Positions 1-5,320 of a DNA stretch of 6,653 nt are shown here, one piece after another. The notes under the pieces are model-generated. The model was not told the origin of the DNA, did not search any database, and worked only from the letters and a program-made list of their open reading frames with translations. The stretch is from the NCBI GenBank assembly GCA_016840025.1, contig JAEOTF010000274.1, positions 1-6,653 on the forward strand, read 5' to 3'. How positions within the stretch are numbered: the first letter of the stretch is position 1; each line of letters starts with the position of its first letter. Source of the DNA: Candidatus Hodarchaeota archaeon. Its GTDB lineage: Archaea; Asgardarchaeota; Heimdallarchaeia; Hodarchaeales; YT1-039. A program made the position numbers and the translations under genes.

Positions 1-58
1 ATTCCCCCTGCTCTTTAATACTTCTGTCAGTCTTTTTTCCTTGTTGATTTCCTATCCA

Positions 59-580
59 TTATTTGTTGAGTATTTGGAATAAATGTTCATTCATGCGCCT
101 AGCTATCATGTAAAATGCTTGGTTGACATTTTCTCCCGTTAGCGCAGACGTTTTGATATTATTAACGATATTTGGATATTGGTTGAGAAAACTGTGAATG
201 TCAGTATCAGGTACCGTTCGTTCATTATGTAGGTCTACTTTATTTCCTATTAGAATATAATTTATATCTCCCCCTGTCGTTGCTCTTATATCCGAAATCC
301 ATGTATTAAGACTGTTTAGGCTACGAGGTACTGTAAGATCGAAAACGAGGAACGCGCCTAATGCCCCACTCAAAAATTTTCTCCGATATTTCTGAAAAAT
401 AGACTGTCCAGCTAAATCCCATATCTGCAGGTTTATTGTCTGCCCATCAACAATAACACTTTTTTTGAAGAGATCCACGCCTATTGTGGCTTTGTACTCT
501 CCCAAGCATTTTCCTGTGATGAATTGTTGAATTAATGACGTCTTGCCTACCGCACCATCTCCTACAAGAACCATTTTCAT
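59..580 (-). CDS. Rab/Ras-family small GTPase (Asgard-type)
   Basis: A 173-residue single-domain GTPase, the normal size for the G domain of the Ras superfamily. All five G motifs are visible: P-loop GDGAVGKT (residues 7-14), switch I Thr32 in KATIG, WDLAGQ (54-59) with the catalytic-type Gln59, NKVD (113-116), and TSAL (144-147) as the G5 loop. The KATIGVD and WDLAGQ context resembles Rab-type rather than Arf-type proteins (Arf has DVGGQ). Such proteins are molecular switches that change effector binding between GDP and GTP states. The effector cannot be told from sequence. There is no C-terminal cysteine for prenylation and no N-terminal amphipathic extension, so it is either soluble or membrane-recruited by a partner. 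The ATG at 580 puts the P-loop at the usual distance from the N-terminus; upstream in-frame codons reach a stop with no better start. It stands alone and is divergent from the SCP2 gene. Confidence 0.95.
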   Translation of the reverse strand: MKMVLVGDGAVGKTSLIQQFITGKCLGEYKATIGVDLFKKSVIVDGQTINLQIWDLAGQSIFQKYRRKFLSGALGAFLVFDLTVPRSLNSLNTWISDIRATTGGDINYILIGNKVDLHNERTVPDTDIHSFLNQYPNIVNNIKTSALTGENVNQAFYMIARRMNEHLFQILNK

Positions 581-612
581 TGTGTTATGGGAGTTGTGGA
601 TTGTGTCAACCT

Positions 613-627
613 CATTTTAATTAAATC
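613..627 (-). promoter_or_regulatory. TATA-like box for the small GTPase gene
   Basis: Read on the minus strand, the stretch TTTAATTAAAA (positions 625 to 615) lies about 40 bases upstream of the GTPase start codon. Taking the archaeal distance of about 25 bases from TATA box to transcription start, the RNA would begin near 594 with a leader of roughly 14 bases. No Shine-Dalgarno match is seen in that leader (it reads CCCATAACACA before the ATG). The region is very AT-rich, so a chance match is possible. Confidence 0.35.
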
Positions 628-1054
628 AATGTAAGCTGTTAAATTTTTTCAAATTATATTATATTAATTACTCTGAATTTCCACAAGATAATTGTTGATA
701 ATTAGTTCAAGGCCGTGTTTTGACGTTTATTTCGTTGATTTTAATCACAATATATAGCTAGAATACATATTCTGTATTAAAAGCTTTAATTTCTAGAAAT
801 AAAGAAAAAAAAAGAAGAAAAGAGTTGAATATTTTAGAAGAAACTTTTTTTTCTAATTAAGATAGGTCTTGGGTTTTTTTCCATGAAGTGATTGAAAATT
901 AAGTTCTCAAAGGTATGATTAGCATATTCTCCCTACTCTGAATGTTGAAAAATAATAATAAAGGTCATTTTTTTATGATTTGAATCTCCCAAAGTTTCAT
1001 TCATCAGAAACCTTTTCTTAAATAGAGTATAAGATCTTTTTAGTTCATTTTTAG
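620..1054. other. AT-rich divergent intergenic region with palindromes
   Basis: No coding frame is convincing here. The stretch separates the leftward GTPase gene from the rightward SCP2 gene and should hold both promoters. Visible structure: a dyad AGAATA-CA-TATTCT at 760-773, overlapped by AATAC/GTATT arms at 762-778; a perfect 12-base palindrome ATTTCTAGAAAT at 789-800; a purine tract at about 799-824; and an AT-rich hairpin with arms 834-843 and 847-856. The two palindromes lie about 15 bases apart and could be sites for dimeric regulators, but nothing ties them to a known factor. Confidence 0.4.
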
Positions 1055-1066
1055 GTGAGTATGATG
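1011..1066 (+). promoter_or_regulatory. Upstream element and ribosome binding site of the stand-alone SCP2 gene
   Basis: CCTTTTCTTA at 1011-1020 begins exactly 53 bases before the ATG at 1064. The same ten bases begin exactly 53 bases before the ATG at 1975 of the paralogous gene. GTATA (1027-1031) is also shared at equal position. The T/A-rich element is a plausible TATA-like box, which would place the transcription start near 1040. AGGTGAG (1053-1059) is a strong Shine-Dalgarno sequence: its GGTGA ends five bases before the ATG at 1064. The GTG inside this motif (1055) could be mistaken for a start codon. Confidence 0.55.
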
Positions 1067-1507
1067 CCGATTTTCCCAAGTGAAGAATGGTTAAAAGTTT
1101 ATATTGAAAAACTTAATACTAATCCCGACTATAAAGATGCTGCGAAAACTTGGGAAGGAGATTTTCTATTTGTGGTTCATCCTGATGAAGCTTCTAAAGG
1201 AATTCTTATTGATCGAGTTATTTGGTATTTTGATCTCTGGCATGGAGAATGTCGTTCTGCTAGAGTAGTTGAGCCCAATGAAAATATAAAAGCCGCGTAT
1301 GTCTATGAAGGCCCTTACAAGAACTGGAAGAAACTCATCCAGAAAGAAATCGGTCCGATCAAAGGGCTCATGCAACGTAAATTCAAATTGAAAGGTAATA
1401 TGATGAAGGTTATGAAAGCAATTAAAGCAGCGCAGGAGCTCGTTAATACAGCAAGTTTTGTAGAAACAGAATTTATAGATGAGACAGTTAAAAAGGAGCA
1501 GTTATAA
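1064..1507 (+). CDS. Stand-alone SCP2-like sterol/lipid carrier domain protein
   Basis: A 147-residue protein made of one SCP2-type domain. SCP2 domains form a hydrophobic tunnel that binds acyl chains, sterols or other lipids; the archaeal ligand is unknown. Family-like features are WEGDFLFV near residues 30-37, the strongly conserved block DLWHGECRSARVVEP (57-71), GPY-NW (83-88), and the C-terminal region IGPIKGLMQRKFKLKGN followed by the helix MKVMKAIKAAQELVN. There is no signal peptide or membrane helix, so it is cytoplasmic. The ATG at 1064 is preferred over GTG 1055 and ATG 1061: GTG 1055 is part of the AGGTGAG Shine-Dalgarno motif, spacing to 1064 is five bases as in the paralogue, and both proteins then begin MPIFPSE. 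Over 140 aligned residues it shares 100 identities (counted by eye) with the SCP2 half of the downstream fusion, but it lacks a 13-residue insert and any dehydrogenase. It ends in a short charged tail. Confidence 0.88.
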   Translation: MPIFPSEEWLKVYIEKLNTNPDYKDAAKTWEGDFLFVVHPDEASKGILIDRVIWYFDLWHGECRSARVVEPNENIKAAYVYEGPYKNWKKLIQKEIGPIKGLMQRKFKLKGNMMKVMKAIKAAQELVNTASFVETEFIDETVKKEQL

Positions 1508-1535
1508 GCTTATATTAGTTATTTAAAGACTTAAA

Positions 1536-1546
1536 TTATTTTTTAA
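1536..1546 (+). terminator. T-rich terminator candidate after the stand-alone SCP2 gene
   Basis: A run of six T residues (1539-1544) within TTATTTTTTAA lies about 30 bases after the SCP2 stop codon. Archaeal RNA polymerase commonly terminates at U-rich tracts without a strong hairpin. If it works, the SCP2 gene and the downstream fusion gene are separate transcripts, which agrees with the fusion gene having its own copy of the upstream element. Confidence 0.35.
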
Positions 1547-1662
1547 AAATTTAAAAGGAATCTAGAGTAGATAGAATAATTAATTAGTTTCTAATATTCC
1601 TTCTTAGCCAACTGAATCATTCCTGTATATTATAACCCATCAGAACCCCGCTAACTATTTTA

Positions 1663-1773
1663 GCTCTCTTCCTTCTGTGGGGTGGAAATCTGAGTCTGAC
1701 TCCTCTCCTTCACGGGAGAAAAACCCCTCTTTCCTCAGAGAGGTAGGCTCAGACCACAAATCCTCAGGAGAGC
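1663..1773 (+). ncRNA. Candidate structured RNA, nested interrupted hairpin
   Basis: This stretch is clearly GC-richer than the flanking intergenic DNA and has four helices that nest without crossing: GCTCTCTT (1663-1670) with AGGAGAGC (1766-1773), one G-U pair; GTGG (1682-1685) with CCAC (1754-1757); TCTGAG (1689-1694) with CTCAGA (1748-1753); and CCTCTC (1702-1707) with GAGAGG (1738-1743). The GTGG and TCTGAG helices stack across an AAA bulge. The inner internal loop plus an ACA (1756-1758) just after the lower stem recalls a single-hairpin archaeal H/ACA guide RNA, but no kink-turn is evident and the ACA distance (12 bases from the upper stem) is short. It could equally be a 5' regulatory element of the fusion gene or a degenerate inverted repeat. 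The strand is assigned only because both flanking genes read rightward. Confidence 0.35.
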
Positions 1774-1921
1774 GTCCCTATTCAATTTTACAATATCATA
1801 CAGGAAGAGGAGCATTCAAGAATTCCCTACCAAGTGAATATTAATTTTAGAGCGAATAGAATGAAATTATTGGTGCTAGATTACAGCTAGTTCCACATAC
1901 ATACTTTTTTCTCCACCACAA

Positions 1922-1977
1922 CCTTTTCTTAGTAGAGGTATAGTATTTCTTCAATACTTGTCTAGGTGAGCATTATG
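1922..1977 (+). promoter_or_regulatory. Upstream element and ribosome binding site of the SCP2-dehydrogenase fusion gene
   Basis: CCTTTTCTTA (1922-1931), GTATA (1938-1942) and AGGTGAG (1964-1970) match the element ahead of the stand-alone SCP2 gene, with no gap between element and ATG. This equal spacing supports ATG 1975 as the start and GTG 1966 as part of the Shine-Dalgarno sequence. The shared upstream block suggests that the two genes were duplicated together with their promoter and may still be expressed under the same control. Confidence 0.55.
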
Positions 1978-3639
1978 CCAATTTTTCCTTCTGAAGCATG
2001 GTTAGAAGCCTACGTTGAGAAACTTAATTCTAATACTAACTATAAAGCTGCCGCAAAAGATTGGGAAGGCGATTTTTTGTTTGTTATCGAATTAGATGAC
2101 TCTATTAAGAGACTTATCGAGGAAAACCTTCCTGATGAGGCTGCTAAGGGACTCATTGGGGAAACTATCATTTTGTACATGGATCTCTGGCATGGGGAAT
2201 GTCGTTCTGCTAGGGTAGTTGAACCAGGTGAGGATGTTAAAACAGCATTTACATATGCAGGTCCATATGCGAATTGGAAAGGGCTCATCCGAAAAGAAAT
2301 TGGTCCGATCAAAGGACTTATGCAACGCAAATTCAAGCTGACTGGTAATATGGCCAAGGTTATGCTTTATGTCAAGGCGGCTCAAGAACTTGTGAACTCC
2401 ACAACTATGGTAGAAACGATATTCATAGATGAGATGGAGGTAACTGAAAAAGAAGGACCCAAAGAGTTGAAAGAAACATGGTGGTTCTCATCTCCTGAGG
2501 TTGCCTTTGGATTGGAAGCCCTTAATGAAATTGATGAGCTAGAAGGTAAACGGGCATTCATTGTTTCTGATAAAGTCATGAAAGAGCTTGGTTTCGTGGA
2601 TGTCATTGAAGAAAAGTTCAAAGCGGCAGGATTTGAGGTTAAATCTTTCACTGAGGTAAAACCTGAACCCTCTCTTCAAATGGCTGAGCAGGGGGCAGAG
2701 CTAGCCCAAGAATTCCAGCCTGATTGGATAGTGGGGGTTGGAGGTGGTTCTGTTCTCGATGTCAGTAAAGGTGTTTGGGTACGCTATGTACGACCTGATT
2801 TACCTCTAGATAGTCTGAATCCCTTTGTAAAGTTAGGGTTAAGAGAGAAAGCACATTTTTTGGCGATTCCTACCACTTCAGGGACTGGAAGTGATGCATC
2901 ATGGGCGGTAGTACTGACAGACACAGAGGTAAAGCGAAAAATCTCTTTAGGCAGCAAGGAAATACTTGCGGACAAAATACTCCTTGATCCGTCATTTCCA
3001 GCAAAAATGCCGCCACAATTAACAGCATCTACAGGGATCGATGCTCTCTCCCATGCTGTAGAAGGGTTAACTTCTAAATGGGCTAGTGATTTCTCGCATG
3101 GGTTATGTATCCGAACCATCCAATTGATCTTTGAATATCTGCCCAAAGCCTATGAAAATGGAGCCGATATGCATGCACGGGAAAAAATGCATAATGCAGC
3201 AACATTAGGCGGCCTATCGATTACAAACTCCCAGGTAGGAATGCTTCATAGCATGGCTCATTCATTAGGTGCTGTATTAGAGCTTCCACATGGGCAAGCA
3301 ATAGCTGCAGTTATGAAAACTGCAATGGAATATACTATGACCCAAGCAGAGGAAAGCTATGCTGACATGGCTCATGCAATAAAAATCTGGGAGAAAGATC
3401 CGAAAATCGCTGGTCATAAGTTTATAGAGAAAACAACTGAACTCCTTGAAAACATTGGTTTGGCTACTAATATTAAACAACTCAATATTTCTAACGAAGA
3501 CTTTGAAGCGAATTTGGATCTGCTTGTGGATTATGCAGACGGAGATCAAGCGACCGTTGCCTCTGCCCGAATTCCTACGCCCGATGAATTTCGGAAACTG
3601 TTCCAGTATGCCTACGAAGGAAAATCGGTCGATTTTTGA
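1975..3639 (+). CDS. SCP2-like domain fused to iron-type alcohol dehydrogenase
   Basis: A 554-residue two-domain protein. Residues 1-153 are an SCP2 lipid-binding domain (DLWHGECRSARVVEP at 70-84, KEIGPIKGLMQRKFKLTGN at 107-125). After a charged linker (about 154-167), residues 168-554 are a full-length group III (iron-type) alcohol dehydrogenase, usually about 385 residues. The dinucleotide-binding motif GGGSVLDVSK is at 256-265 and PTTSGTGSD at 299-307. The metal ligands Asp356, His360, His425 and His439 are all present with family spacing (GIDALSHAVEG; HSMAHSLG; LPHG), as is the second His of the HSMAH motif, His429. It should therefore be an active NAD(P)-dependent alcohol/aldehyde oxidoreductase in the cytoplasm. 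Compared with the stand-alone paralogue, the SCP2 part has 13 extra residues near 39-51. The likely but untested idea is that the SCP2 domain presents a hydrophobic alcohol or aldehyde to the dehydrogenase. ATG 1975 is chosen over GTG 1966, which belongs to the ribosome binding site. Confidence 0.9.
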   Translation: MPIFPSEAWLEAYVEKLNSNTNYKAAAKDWEGDFLFVIELDDSIKRLIEENLPDEAAKGLIGETIILYMDLWHGECRSARVVEPGEDVKTAFTYAGPYANWKGLIRKEIGPIKGLMQRKFKLTGNMAKVMLYVKAAQELVNSTTMVETIFIDEMEVTEKEGPKELKETWWFSSPEVAFGLEALNEIDELEGKRAFIVSDKVMKELGFVDVIEEKFKAAGFEVKSFTEVKPEPSLQMAEQGAELAQEFQPDWIVGVGGGSVLDVSKGVWVRYVRPDLPLDSLNPFVKLGLREKAHFLAIPTTSGTGSDASWAVVLTDTEVKRKISLGSKEILADKILLDPSFPAKMPPQLTASTGIDALSHAVEGLTSKWASDFSHGLCIRTIQLIFEYLPKAYENGADMHAREKMHNAATLGGLSITNSQVGMLHSMAHSLGAVLELPHGQAIAAVMKTAMEYTMTQAEESYADMAHAIKIWEKDPKIAGHKFIEKTTELLENIGLATNIKQLNISNEDFEANLDLLVDYADGDQATVASARIPTPDEFRKLFQYAYEGKSVDF

Positions 3640-3700
3640 GAAATGGTTAGCAAACTCGCTATGCTAAAATCATAGTTAAACTGGTACTAAATTGGTATCT

Positions 3701-3717
3701 GAGAGGCAATTTAGATG
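3701..3717 (+). promoter_or_regulatory. Ribosome binding site of the lectin-like gene
   Basis: GAGAGG (3701-3706) lies eight bases before ATG 3715 and fixes that start, which also gives a proper signal peptide. The 75-base gap after the fusion gene has no clear terminator, so read-through from the fusion gene is possible. Confidence 0.55.
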
Positions 3718-4284
3718 AACAAGCAAAAAATAATAACAACCCTGATCATTCTGAACCTGCTGCTATTTTCCTTGACTTTACAAGTGTCTGGAAACCCGAG
3801 AGTTGACCCCCCTAGTCCAGGATGGAGTGAATATAATGGCAATTATTATCGTTACTTCGATACAGCGCTGAATTGGGGACAAGCCCAAACTGCCGCGGAA
3901 AATGCATGGGAAGAGGCTCATTTGGCAACTATTCGCTCAGATGGTGAGAACACATTTGTATTTAGTTTAATCACGCAGAATGCTTGGCTCGGTGGGCAGA
4001 AAATCACGATAGACGAAACATGGTACTGGATTACAGGTGAGGCATGGGATTATATACCAAGTAGTACAAAATTCAACGATCCATTCGAAACCGGATTATT
4101 GCTGAACACGGATGGAAGTTGGAGTGATCGAGATGTTACCGCTACACAGCATTATATAGCAGAGGTTGACGCCAGTTCTATCTCCGAATTCCCGTCAATG
4201 GCAACATCAATAATGGTTACAATTAATCTACTTGGAATAGGCTTACTCTTCTCAGTCTTGAAACAACAAAAAACCACCAGATGA
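3715..4284 (+). CDS. Secreted C-type-lectin-fold protein with C-terminal membrane anchor
   Basis: A 189-residue exported protein. Residues 1-26 form a signal peptide (basic MNKQK start, hydrophobic core ITTLIILNLLLFSLTL, small residues VSG). Residues about 38-151 match the C-type lectin fold: Tyr/Trp-rich first strand NYYRYFDTALNW, a helix beginning GQAQTAAENAW, WLGG (91-94, the WIGL position), WYWITGEAWDY (103-113), GSWSD (134-138) and the closing strand HYIAEVD. The whole protein has no cysteine, so the disulfides typical of animal lectin domains are absent, as in other prokaryotic relatives. A Ca-binding EPN/QPD-type motif is not seen, so sugar binding cannot be assumed. The C-terminus has SEFPS (157-161), a hydrophobic helix (about 163-182) and a basic tail KQQKTTR. 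This tripartite layout resembles archaeal PEF-type sorting or anchor signals. It probably acts on the cell surface as a binding protein. Confidence 0.82.
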   Translation: MNKQKIITTLIILNLLLFSLTLQVSGNPRVDPPSPGWSEYNGNYYRYFDTALNWGQAQTAAENAWEEAHLATIRSDGENTFVFSLITQNAWLGGQKITIDETWYWITGEAWDYIPSSTKFNDPFETGLLLNTDGSWSDRDVTATQHYIAEVDASSISEFPSMATSIMVTINLLGIGLLFSVLKQQKTTR

Positions 4285-4304
4285 ACAAACAGCATCACAG
4301 GCTT

Positions 4305-4323
4305 CGCATACCATTCTTATGCG
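4305..4323. repeat. Short hairpin in the convergent intergenic region
   Basis: CGCATA (4305-4310) and TATGCG (4318-4323) form a perfect 6-base stem with a 7-base loop, starting 20 bases after the stop of the lectin-like gene. It may mark the 3' end of that transcript, but no T-tract follows directly, so its role is uncertain. Confidence 0.35.
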
Positions 4324-4344
4324 CCTATTATTTGATCAACTCCC

Positions 4345-4362
4345 TAAATAAAAAAAGAGGGG
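4345..4362 (-). terminator. T-rich terminator candidate for the leftward orphan gene
   Basis: On the minus strand this reads CCCCTCTTTTTTTATTTAG, with seven consecutive T residues (positions 4356 to 4350) about 35 bases after the stop codon of the gene ending at 4391. A pyrimidine run ending in oligo-T is a typical archaeal intrinsic terminator. Confidence 0.5.
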
Positions 4363-4390
4363 GGATTTGAGGAAGGGAGGATAATTACTC

Positions 4391-5005
4391 TTAAGTGAGG
4401 GCTAGAAGCACAGAATTTTTCTTTGTCCGTAAATAAGCAGTGATTTCAGATGCAATTGGAGCGATGTCTCCATTGACATTACTGATGTGATTGTTCTTGA
4501 AGTTCTTACTCAATTGTTCCATGAACATAATTATAAATTGAATAAACTTCTGTTGAAGTGTACAGTGCGAATATAGGCTGAACAGGGTTCCAATAATTCG
4601 AGTGTCACGAATTGTTTGTGTTTTAAGCAATTCAATAAAGTTCTTCGGTTCTTTTTTCTTAGATTTTTGATCTAACTTATTCTGCTCTAGAGAGTCGAGT
4701 GTATTCAGGATGCTTAGCATTTTCAAGAAGATTAAGATTTTGTTGGAGAGAAAAACTGTAGTCATATTTTGGAGATCGTAGGCTTTGCCCTTACAGTCTC
4801 TTTGTTCTTGTTGGAAAAACGCAAGAGCCAACTGCAAGAGTTTTTCATAGAGTTCATGGTGTTGGTCAGCGAGTATGCGCGCTAAATCAGCAGGATCAGT
4901 AAGACCACCCGCATTGAGCATATCCTCGATAATCCAGAGACGGCTTCTATAAATTGGATACAATTGTTCCAAGGGTTTCACCAGGCATAATGTAAAGTTC
5001 ACCAT
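4391..5005 (-). CDS. Orphan helical protein of unknown function
   Basis: A 204-residue protein that I do not recognise. It looks almost entirely alpha-helical, with heptad-like leucine and isoleucine spacing (for example PLEQLYPIYRSRLWIIEDML at 11-30 and NKILIFLKMLSILNTLDSL at 88-106). A lysine-rich hinge (KLDQKSKKKEPK, about 110-121) sits between an N-terminal and a C-terminal helical half. Hydrophobic stretches are too broken by polar residues to be confident membrane spans, and no signal peptide is clear. It has four Asp/Asn-poor helices but no catalytic motif. An in-frame TAG two codons upstream makes ATG 5005 the first possible start. It is convergent with the lectin-like gene and has its own promoter. 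The length and clean reading frame support a real gene; the function is unknown. Confidence 0.7.
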   Translation of the reverse strand: MVNFTLCLVKPLEQLYPIYRSRLWIIEDMLNAGGLTDPADLARILADQHHELYEKLLQLALAFFQQEQRDCKGKAYDLQNMTTVFLSNKILIFLKMLSILNTLDSLEQNKLDQKSKKKEPKNFIELLKTQTIRDTRIIGTLFSLYSHCTLQQKFIQFIIMFMEQLSKNFKNNHISNVNGDIAPIASEITAYLRTKKNSVLLALT

Positions 5006-5020
5006 AGTCTAGTGCTTCTC

Positions 5021-5036
5021 AAAATATTTAACCTCC
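5021..5036 (-). promoter_or_regulatory. TATA box giving a likely leaderless transcript
   Basis: Read leftward, GGAGG is followed by TTAAATATTTT (5031 to 5021). The TATA-like block is centred about 20 bases upstream of the ATG at 5005, so transcription should begin at or within a few bases of the start codon. GGAGG here is about 25 bases from the ATG, too far to be a Shine-Dalgarno sequence, and would lie upstream of the RNA. This supports leaderless translation. Confidence 0.5.
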
Positions 5037-5248
5037 AAAATTAGGGAAATAACCATTTCAGTGTTGGAACAATGTTTTGACCATGAATTCCCGTTTGAAT
5101 ACCATTGACTACATAATTAGTAACGATATTTAATAGAAAACAATCTTCATATAGCTATAACAAAATCTAAACCATTAAGTACAGCACATCAAATTAGTAA
5201 ACTAAAGTCTAATTCTGTATTCACTATCCTTATGGAGCGTTATATGAA

Positions 5249-5314
5249 ATGGTTTATGGATTTATGGGCAGAATACTCCGTGTAAATCTCTCAAAAGGGA
5301 CAATCACGCCTTGA
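5249..5314 (+). pseudogene. Aldehyde:ferredoxin oxidoreductase N-terminal remnant
   Basis: Twenty-one codons followed by TGA encode a peptide containing YGFMGRILRVNLSKG and TITP. This closely matches the N-terminus of tungsten-containing aldehyde:ferredoxin oxidoreductases, which typically start M-Y-G-x-x-G-(K/R)-(I/F)-(L/I)-R-V-N-L-(S/T)-x-G-x-I. Full AORs are about 600 residues, so more than 95 percent is missing, including the pterin-binding and Fe4S4 cysteine motifs. GGAG at 5234-5237 lies 11 bases ahead and could be its ribosome binding site. Removing one T at 5310-5312 would change the end to TPEQH before another stop, so a simple frameshift does not restore the gene. The fragment ends next to the stop codon of the convergent membrane-protein gene, which suggests that the AOR was cut off by a rearrangement. 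The identification rests on about 20 residues. Confidence 0.6.
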
Positions 5315-5320
5315 ACAACA
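5307..5320 (+). repeat. 14-base direct repeat, copy 1 (CGCCTTGAACAACA)
   Basis: These 14 bases cover the end of the AOR remnant and abut the stop codon of the leftward gene at 5321. An exact second copy lies inside that gene at 5947-5960. Flanks differ on both sides. Confidence 0.5.

Noticed and set aside
1..58. A possible gene end at the left edge
   Set aside because: A short frame is open on the plus strand, but it is low-complexity, has no recognisable motif, and is too short to call.
834..856. AT-rich hairpin in the divergent spacer as a terminator
   Set aside because: No gene reads into it from either side; both neighbours are transcribed away from it.
1682..1757. A 76-base segment closed by GTGG/CCAC, the length of a tRNA
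   Set aside because: It has no T-loop GTTCRA motif, no anticodon arm with a seven-base loop and no standard D arm; the helices form one interrupted hairpin rather than a cloverleaf.
2040..3549. Several long leftward frames under the fusion gene
   Set aside because: They are antisense shadows of a well-recognised two-domain protein; none shows a family motif or a start signal.
3446..3667. A rightward 73-codon frame overlapping the end of the fusion gene
   Set aside because: It lies in another frame of the conserved dehydrogenase C-terminus and has no recognisable content.
3640..3714. A terminator between the fusion gene and the lectin-like gene
   Set aside because: No T-tract or hairpin is seen, so whether the two genes share a transcript is left open.
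5031..5036. GGAGGT as a Shine-Dalgarno sequence for the leftward orphan gene
   Set aside because: It is about 25 bases from the ATG and upstream of the TATA-like box, so it should not be in the RNA.
5232..5285. A 17-codon frame starting ATGGAGCGT that overlaps the AOR remnant
   Set aside because: The overlapping frame from 5249 matches the AOR N-terminus, so this frame is explained as its shadow.
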